Assembly (NCBI GenBank): GCA_018992685.1
Contig: JACVGT010000021.1
Span: forward strand, 81,748-145,747
Direction: 5' to 3'
Length of the DNA stretch: 64,000 nucleotides
Source of the DNA: Theionarchaea archaeon
GTDB taxonomy: Archaea > Methanobacteriota_B > Thermococci > Methanofastidiosales > SZ-28-30
Shown here one piece after another: positions 58,701 to 64,000 of the stretch. Under the pieces are notes generated by a model. The model saw nothing but the letters and a program-made list of their open reading frames with translations, was not told the origin of the DNA and searched no databases. Within the stretch, counting starts at the first letter, position 1. Each line of letters begins with the position of its first letter. A program made the position numbers and the translations under genes.

Positions 58701-61700
58701 CCATTGCTCACAGGACAATCTGAACCATCAACCGTTCGAGCAATCTATGACGATACCAACAGGCTGGTCTATATTGTGGACCAGCTCAACCATTATGTCA
58801 GATATGACTATGACAACCTGGGGAGAACGACTGCCAAGAAGTGGTATACAGGTACCTACAGCACGGGAACGTTGTATGCGACAGAGTCATTTTCCTATCG
58901 CTATGATGATCTAGTCTCAAATGTCACTGATCCGGGCAGTCATCAAACAGCATATACATACGATTTTCTAGGAAGAGTCACTCAGGTTTCATATCCAGAC
59001 TCATCTTCAGTTTCTTATTCTTACCTTGACACAAATAACAAAGTAATGTTCACGAATGGACGTGGATATGACAAAATTAACTGGTATGATTGGCTGAATC
59101 GATTGGAAAAAGTCGAGGAAGAGTATGCTACAGATTCTTTTGCAGTGAGCACCTATCAATATGATGATGTGGGGAATTTGACCTCTTTAGTTGATGCAGA
59201 GAATCACACCACGAGTTATACGTATGGTTCATTTTTTGGGTTAACGAAGGTTACCTATCCGGATTCCACCTATGAGCAGTATGAGTATGACAACGTGGGC
59301 AATCTTTCCAATTATATTGACGCCGAAGGTAACACCATCATGTATTCTTACGATGATATATATCGTCTAACTCAAATGGAATATGAATCTGCAGATAGCT
59401 TCAAATACTATAAGCAGATCTCAATAAGCAATTTCTCTTCAAATTATCAATACAAGATAACAGTTCATAAAGGTGGTGGGACAGATGACGCAACCAATGT
59501 ATACCTGAATAATCACTGTCAGGATGACTTTGATGACATCCGGTTTAGAGCATCAGATAAGACCACGGAGCTAGATCACTACAGAGAATCCTATACTTCA
59601 GGATCTTCAGCCGTTTTCTGGGTGGAGCTACCATCATCAAGCCAGACCATTTACATTCTCTATGGGAATGATTCTGCTTCCTCAGCAAGTAATGGTGAAA
59701 ACACCTTCATATTCTTTGATGGTTGTGAAAGCGGGAGCATCGGTGACGAATGGAGCGAAGATAATTCTGCGGGAACATCAACGTACTCAACAGAAGAGAG
59801 TAAATTCGGCTCAAGAAGCCTGAAACTGACCCAAACATCGACCACAGAAGATTACATCATTCATCCTTCCGCCACATTTAACGTTCCCAATTTCATTCTG
59901 GAATTATGGGTAAAGCAAGGTGATTCAGGCAACAGGAATAGCATTCAAACAAGAAAAAGTGGCGATTATCTCATTTTCTCTGCGGTTTTTGCAGCTTCTG
60001 ATCTGAAGTATTGGTCCACTGAGATGTATGATACAGGCTATGACTTTACCACAAATTGGGAATTCCATCAGTTTACTGGGACTGAGTCGGATGACGTCGT
60101 CAAATGGAAACTGGGTGACACACAGATAGCCTCTGACATTCACTTTGATCCGTGGGCCAATCTGTATACTATTTGGTTGAAAGGAGGAAAAGACGGTCCG
60201 AATGACTACGTATATTTTGACAATATCAAGGTCAGGAAGTATGAAGCAACACCCCCCACATTTGGGTTTGGCAGTGAGACAGAGACCGAGCTCCCCACTG
60301 TATCATTCACCTACGATTTGAATTCAAACAGGACACGAATGAATGACGATGCACCAAATGCCGATGACTATATTGAATACTCCTATGACTACTGGAATAG
60401 GCTGACCTCGCAGACAAGACACATCTCTACCAGCAGCTACGGAGTCTCGTACCAGTATGATGTGTCCAGCAGAATGACAAAGTTGACCTACCCCACCAAT
60501 ATGCAGATTCTTCATTCGTATGATGATCTGAATCGAATGACAGAAACCAAGCGATATGTAGACGGCGTTGATGATGAAATCCTCATGGACAATGTGCAGT
60601 ACACGGTGGAAAGTCTCTTGACACAGGCTGATTATGGCAATGATCTCCAAGCTACATTCTCCTATGATTCACTGGACAGGGTCTCCACCCTTGATGTCAA
60701 GAATGGAACAACTGCCTTTTTGGATCTCGACTACACCTATGATAATAACGGTAATATTACCCAGCTAGTAAATGGCTGGAGAGACACCAGTTCCTCATGG
60801 CATTCTGAAACTGAGTCCTATGGATATGATGGCATGGACAGATTGACATCCGCCAGCTGCACCTCATGGTCTCACACATATTCCTACGACAAGGCAGGGA
60901 ATAGAACAGCTAAAGATGGTGTGACATACACCATCAATACGGTCAATGAAGTGACTGCCTTGAGTGATGGGACTACCTTTTCATATGATAATAACGGGAG
61001 CAGAACGGGGAAGAGCAAGGGAACAGATGCGTGGGTCTATACGTACGAGTTCGTCAGTAGACTAGCCAAAGTGGAGAAGAATTCTGTCACATTGGGAGAA
61101 TACGTGTATGATGGTGACGGGAAGAGAATTCAGGTAACTGAAGACGAGGTCACCACTGTCTATGTATATTCGGGTTCGAATGTAGTGTACGAAGAGAATT
61201 CCACTGGTATAGCGTGTTACATTTTCGGTTCAACAGGAAGACTGGCCAAGAGAACCACTATTAGCGGAGAATCCAACATGTTCTACTACTCTTCAGACCA
61301 TTTGGGGTCCACTCGACTGGTGACAGATGGAAGCAAGAATATCGTGGCAGCTGTAGCGTATCATCCTTTTGGTGAGACTAGCACAGAGGAAGGCTCTGAA
61401 TCGTACTTATACAATGGAAAAGAAAAAGATGCAACAGGACTATACTACTACGGGGCGCGGTATTATGATCCGGAAGCGGGAAGATTTATAACTAGAGACG
61501 CAAGAAAAGGAGATATCCATGCTCCTTCTACACTGAACAGGTTCGCCTATTGCAGAAACAACCCCGTGAGATTTATTGATCCATGGGGAGAACGAGATGC
61601 TCTCCATGACATTGGGGACCCAGGGAAGACAGATGAGCCAGAAGTTGTAGAGGATCCACTGGCCAATTTTGATCCAAATGCAGACTTCTGGGATCCAGAT

Positions 61701-62243
61701 GTTATGCAGGAAGTGGCGAAAGCAGTGTCTGAACTGAACATTGGAGTTAGAGGGGAAGCATCTGCTGGGGCATGGGACATTCCCGGTCCAGACTATATTG
61801 GAAGTAGAGCTGGAAGTAGTTCTGGAGGAGGATGGAAGTTTCCAGATTTCTCGATAGGATTTGAAATCAGCGCGGGATTTGCGGAGCTACTTGGAATTGG
61901 TGGTGGGCTAGGATTTGTTATTGACACGAATGGCAATTTCGAATCGTACACAATAGAGCAGATTGGGCTGGTAGGATTCAACGCAGGAAGCGTAGACATT
62001 ACTGCATTTGGTTCCACCCTTTCAGCCGAAGAAGTGGCGAATTCCACTTCCAGTACGGTGGAGATAAGTTTCATAGCAGGTAATGGTCAATGCTCCGGTC
62101 CAGAATATCAAGGATTTCCCTCTGGGCGTTTCAATAAAATCAATTTTGGATTATCTTACTCTCCTGCCCCTTTTCCTCTTAATATGGGAAGTGCTGTTTT
62201 GTGGTATGTGGAGACTCAGTCTTTTGATTGGCCCTTTTGGTGA
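55722..62243 (+). CDS. Large secreted RHS/YD-repeat protein
   Basis: The 2173-residue protein has an N-terminal signal-like helix (VSWITIALILGLLSISQNVFS), an N-terminal beta domain, a DUF6531-like start (EYVNPANGFLTITQNDLVIPGRGLDLLITRVYQ near 280), and many YD repeats (e.g. YDYDNLGRTTAKK, YEYDNVGNLSNYIDAEGN). A DUF2341/LamG-like insert sits at about 1229-1519 (ISNFSSNYQYKITVHKG, FWVELPSSSQTIYILYGND). The conserved RHS core YNGKEKDATGLYYYGARYYDPEAG near 1895 precedes a unique glycine- and beta-rich C-terminal region (about 1950-2173), which could be a toxin-type tip. Confidence 0.93.
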   Translation: MDMKVIKVSWITIALILGLLSISQNVFSTLESSQDIVLNQPFDMVRHFALEDPLYRTEEAYGSTEQPSHPPLEIHASDIPQFEYMAASPYYKVFFKGTAMRMEIGEAWIEFEMVGNDLEQVQKGRISVDSDILSVSNVLDATDVEYQVGTSLLTENLVLHIPREYQRFVYTISWGDLTPEYVEDGLLFSSNGNPVVKILPPFMKDAVGSISTDIHYELIETEAGQELHKVINESGREWLRNAVYPVIIDPSMQTFEDAWQSSGLTPFGQYFKNLKEYVNPANGFLTITQNDLVIPGRGLDLLITRVYQTPAIFYGTDPYDYEAPPVDIGKGWALDFPYVGSKYLHLWGGTVYKISWVNNTFENHIGTHFVLVKNGDSTYTLTTASGTVYEFNTSGNITQIKDVDVNTISFTYESGVLTTITDTIGRTVSLTYSDGLLWKVSYNGAELEYSYDDNDCLQWTEDFLNRRTSYYYNTGYNYWLLSKIEYVTGGYTTYSYSRFTDEDYYKYYVTDQRAYTASQIRHSAFAYTGTFDSITSSSTTVKNESDVAQGSYHFTIDSNGLITQRVVKNAAETTIRKSVYSYNSLKEAIQEQVYHDGSTLSYTVYYAYDNWGNLIYVKDAEGHEQFLSYANTSTSGFFIDNNGNIIKTFTGAFSNSSVPSAVHTAVLGVAEKQDATHVKEMYVTYDSEAHPTQDKKLFGGTTTWLTFSGTFNEKTDDTSFSVDLTGHQVIGNGVLQITGAGSDDTYSESHGFGCPCTYDSCYSETGGWSSNYYYLYYRYCIGGGVYCYYADTYIGPFTHYPGTLGYQSYSVNPSLGSAFTDTNPFTVWTYWKAYPVQVQYDINGSDWKTITSNLKNTTANITVPGLNSGQNTLYFTESSSYQTKFTWSLYVPVDNSPQSYQTSMQYDTYGNVTSVTDPESNSVSFTYSATYSSAYLTEISATVGQDTIATKATYDYNRGWITSIQEPKGVAASSGYTTSYSYDLLGRTTTKTFPLLTGQSEPSTVRAIYDDTNRLVYIVDQLNHYVRYDYDNLGRTTAKKWYTGTYSTGTLYATESFSYRYDDLVSNVTDPGSHQTAYTYDFLGRVTQVSYPDSSSVSYSYLDTNNKVMFTNGRGYDKINWYDWLNRLEKVEEEYATDSFAVSTYQYDDVGNLTSLVDAENHTTSYTYGSFFGLTKVTYPDSTYEQYEYDNVGNLSNYIDAEGNTIMYSYDDIYRLTQMEYESADSFKYYKQISISNFSSNYQYKITVHKGGGTDDATNVYLNNHCQDDFDDIRFRASDKTTELDHYRESYTSGSSAVFWVELPSSSQTIYILYGNDSASSASNGENTFIFFDGCESGSIGDEWSEDNSAGTSTYSTEESKFGSRSLKLTQTSTTEDYIIHPSATFNVPNFILELWVKQGDSGNRNSIQTRKSGDYLIFSAVFAASDLKYWSTEMYDTGYDFTTNWEFHQFTGTESDDVVKWKLGDTQIASDIHFDPWANLYTIWLKGGKDGPNDYVYFDNIKVRKYEATPPTFGFGSETETELPTVSFTYDLNSNRTRMNDDAPNADDYIEYSYDYWNRLTSQTRHISTSSYGVSYQYDVSSRMTKLTYPTNMQILHSYDDLNRMTETKRYVDGVDDEILMDNVQYTVESLLTQADYGNDLQATFSYDSLDRVSTLDVKNGTTAFLDLDYTYDNNGNITQLVNGWRDTSSSWHSETESYGYDGMDRLTSASCTSWSHTYSYDKAGNRTAKDGVTYTINTVNEVTALSDGTTFSYDNNGSRTGKSKGTDAWVYTYEFVSRLAKVEKNSVTLGEYVYDGDGKRIQVTEDEVTTVYVYSGSNVVYEENSTGIACYIFGSTGRLAKRTTISGESNMFYYSSDHLGSTRLVTDGSKNIVAAVAYHPFGETSTEEGSESYLYNGKEKDATGLYYYGARYYDPEAGRFITRDARKGDIHAPSTLNRFAYCRNNPVRFIDPWGERDALHDIGDPGKTDEPEVVEDPLANFDPNADFWDPDVMQEVAKAVSELNIGVRGEASAGAWDIPGPDYIGSRAGSSSGGGWKFPDFSIGFEISAGFAELLGIGGGLGFVIDTNGNFESYTIEQIGLVGFNAGSVDITAFGSTLSAEEVANSTSSTVEISFIAGNGQCSGPEYQGFPSGRFNKINFGLSYSPAPFPLNMGSAVLWYVETQSFDWPFW

Positions 62244-62541
62244 ATTCTGAAATGAATTATATCGGAAATATTCGGAACAGATAGAATAAAGAGAAAATAA
62301 CTTACAATGGGATATTGGGAAACTACAATGGTATGAGCAAGTGCCTTACGAAGTACTGGGCACAGAATTTGGCAGATATGTCTATTCTTAACGCCGTTCG
62401 TGACAAAACGTGGTTCATAACCTTATCTAGCAACTGAAAGTATTCGAGACAGAAATTAATATTGAATGTAGTTGAAGTTTTGAAAGACATAGATTTTGCG
62501 TCTAAAGGATAGCTTTAAAAGTATAGATGACTATGTGAATC
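62244..62541. other. Intergenic region after RHS gene
   Basis: A 298-bp A/T-rich stretch with no supportable gene. At its right end CTTTAAAAG (about 62513-62521) is a TATA-like box 25 nt before ATG 62542. Confidence 0.5.
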
Positions 62542-63006
62542 ATGAATGATACCAGACAAAAGAGACCCACAGGGTTAAGTATTGTTTCAGTCTTATGGAT
62601 TCTGTGGGGGGTATTGAATCTCTTTCTTGTTTCACTCTATGTAAATGCTGATCTTTCAGTCATGTCTTCGGCTTCATATCAGACGATGCATGAATGGCTG
62701 CGATTTGCGTTACCTGCTGAACTGGCATTGAATTTGACAGCTTTTGCTGCTAGCCTGGTAATGGTATTTGCAGGCTACGGATTATTGACAGGGAAGTCCT
62801 GGTCATACAAATTGACTCTTGCAATCGTTCTAGTACCCATCATACTAAATTCCTTGGTGATCATGCTTTATTTATCTGCCCCTACAGAACTGAATTTTAG
62901 TGGGTCAGCTCCAGTAATGCGTCTTCCCTTTGGTCTTATATGGGTAGCACTGTTGTGGATATATCTGAGAAGAGATAATGTGAAGATGTTTCTGGGAGTC
63001 AGATAA
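62542..63006 (+). CDS. Small four-helix membrane protein
   Basis: The 154-residue protein has about four membrane segments (about 10-33, 55-83, 91-110, 122-143) and basic ends. I recognise no specific family. The start is supported by the TATA-like box upstream. Its position just after the RHS gene makes it an immunity or accessory candidate, which is inference only. Confidence 0.7.
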   Translation: MNDTRQKRPTGLSIVSVLWILWGVLNLFLVSLYVNADLSVMSSASYQTMHEWLRFALPAELALNLTAFAASLVMVFAGYGLLTGKSWSYKLTLAIVLVPIILNSLVIMLYLSAPTELNFSGSAPVMRLPFGLIWVALLWIYLRRDNVKMFLGVR

Positions 63007-63262
63007 ATTCTCAAGATCGACGGGAGGAACAATGCTGAATACGACAGAAGAGATGGAAAGGAGGATGTTTCCTAATGAGGAATGAAGGTGGTTCTGTAAG
63101 AAGATCCTGAACTCCACACTGATCTCCCTCGCAATATTTGTGATACCCCTTTGTTTTCTTTGGCTTCTCCTGGTAGCTCGGTAAAGATAACTTTATTAAC
63201 ATGTGAAGAAGAAATGAATCGAAAAAGAATGGAGGACAGCTGATGTTCTGGGAGTGAACCGA
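63007..63262. other. Intergenic region before broken membrane gene
   Basis: A 256-bp gap. ACTTTATTAA near 63189 is TATA-like but lies about 70 nt before the ATG at 63263. No gene supported. Confidence 0.4.
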
Positions 63263-63939
63263 ATGAAGAGAAGACTATTCACAATAAGATATTGGCAAAT
63301 CTACAAAGGTATAGGTATATGCCTCATAGTATCCTTATTCTGTTCAGTCATCGCTATCCTCTTCTTGAGGCTCGACAGAATTCCCACGATAGTTATATCA
63401 TTATTACCCCTCATTGGGTGGCAGCTTTACTGTCAGGGATCAGCAGCAGAAGCCTTTTCCAGATTACTCTGTCTCTTTGAAGGTGACATTGAATTTAAAA
63501 GTCAATTCTTTACCATTTTGTCTTTAGCCCATATTCTTTATGGATTTGTTACAAAAACCTCATTCCACGAGGGGAGATTCCCCCTGAACACTATCAGGTT
63601 TGGAAAGAGACTTCATGGCCCTCAAGAATAAGGGTATCTCCTTACAGTCTCAGAGAATATATCTTGCCCGATTGGATATGGCGGTGGTTATTCCCAGGAT
63701 TGAGAATCTCGAAGAAAGCAGCTGATACCGTGAGTGATGAACTCAAGCCTTATTTCTCGAGAGAAAAGATTGATATTCCATCGGTTCGACACATTGGTCT
63801 TGCAAGAAGAGCCAATAAGAATATCTTGATAGCGTTGCTCACCACTGATGCCTCGCTTGAGGAATTTCAGCTAGTCTTCTCTATTCTTGACGAAATTGAG
63901 GATAGTATCCGAAGAAGTGATGAAACTGAGATGTGGTGA
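63263..63939 (+). pseudogene. Putative membrane protein gene, apparently frameshifted
   Basis: A first frame (63263-63631) encodes two membrane helices and SFHEGRFPLNTIRFGKR before a stop. A second frame, open from 63499, reads convincingly from about 63571 as GEIPPEHYQVWKETSWPSRI, then LREYILPDWIWRWLFPG, ISKKAADTVSDELKPYFSREKIDIPS and on to 63939. A -1 shift at the run GAGGGGAGATTCCCCC (63569-63584) would join them into one protein of about 225 residues. This could be a real disruption, an assembly error, or frameshifting. No family recognised. GTG 63254 is an alternative start. The last 61 bp of the window (63940-64000) show nothing. Confidence 0.5.
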
Positions 63940-64000
63940 ATACATTCAGATTGATTTCCCCCCGGTCAGGCATGAACGGTCTCGGTATTCGTCACTGGAC

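Overview
The window is archaeal and euryarchaeal in character. It carries an Orc1/Cdc6 initiator next to a candidate replication origin, a complete nine-gene A-type ATP synthase operon, diphthine synthase, cyclic 2,3-diphosphoglycerate synthetase with 2-phosphoglycerate kinase, a SpoVT/AbrB-PhoU regulator, an STT3/AglB-like oligosaccharyltransferase, and many TATA boxes about 25 nt upstream of start codons (leaderless or nearly leaderless transcripts). A DnaK-GrpE-DnaJ operon fits a mesophilic or moderately thermophilic lineage. HypF implies [NiFe] hydrogenase maturation elsewhere in the genome, and the fumarate reductase/heterodisulfide-reductase-like cluster suggests anaerobic thiol- or electron-transfer-linked metabolism. 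I cannot name the species; an uncultured euryarchaeote related to methanogen or Thermococci-side lineages is a guess.

Layout. 1-2.6 kb (minus): cDPG synthetase, 2-phosphoglycerate kinase and a CBS-domain protein in one operon, cut by the left edge. 2.57-3.07 kb: divergent intergenic region with origin-recognition-box-like elements. 3.1-4.4 kb: orc1/cdc6. 4.6-9.4 kb: heat-shock operon (Phr-like repressor, zinc-ribbon Hsp20, GrpE, DnaK, DnaJ) with a palindromic operator. 9.5-14 kb: a small unknown protein, diphthine synthase, a DUF357 protein, HypF (minus) and a nucleoside phosphorylase. 14.3-22.8 kb: A-type ATP synthase operon H-I-K-E-C-F-A-B-D. 22.8-23.8 kb: PhoU-like regulator. 23.8-27.4 kb (minus): TfrA-like flavoprotein, TfrB/SdhB-like iron-sulfur protein, HdrB-like and HdrC-like proteins. 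27.7-32.2 kb: creatinase-like M24 protein, tRNA-Gly(CCC), DUF885 peptidase, macro-domain protein and 3-hydroxyacyl-CoA dehydrogenase. 32.5-37 kb: possible isoprenoid-synthase-fold protein, MenA/UbiA-like prenyltransferase, SpoIIM-family membrane protein and a membrane-anchored helical-repeat protein.

37-54.4 kb is a surface-glycan and export locus: three family-2 glycosyltransferases, a sugar-nucleotide epimerase, a GT4 glycosyltransferase, two large polytopic proteins that look related to each other, an alkaline-phosphatase-superfamily enzyme, methyltransferases, a MacB/LolD-like ABC ATPase with two FtsX-type permeases (one fused to a second polytopic domain), a DUF1616-type membrane protein and a divergent STT3/AglB. 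Together they look like machinery for building lipid-linked glycans and decorating or exporting surface proteins.

54.5-64 kb is accessory: a methyltransferase, then a 2173-residue secreted RHS/YD-repeat protein with an embedded DUF2341-like region and a variable C-terminal tip. Two small membrane proteins follow, one apparently frameshifted; they are possible immunity or accessory genes. I saw no CRISPR array, rRNA or recognisable insertion sequence.
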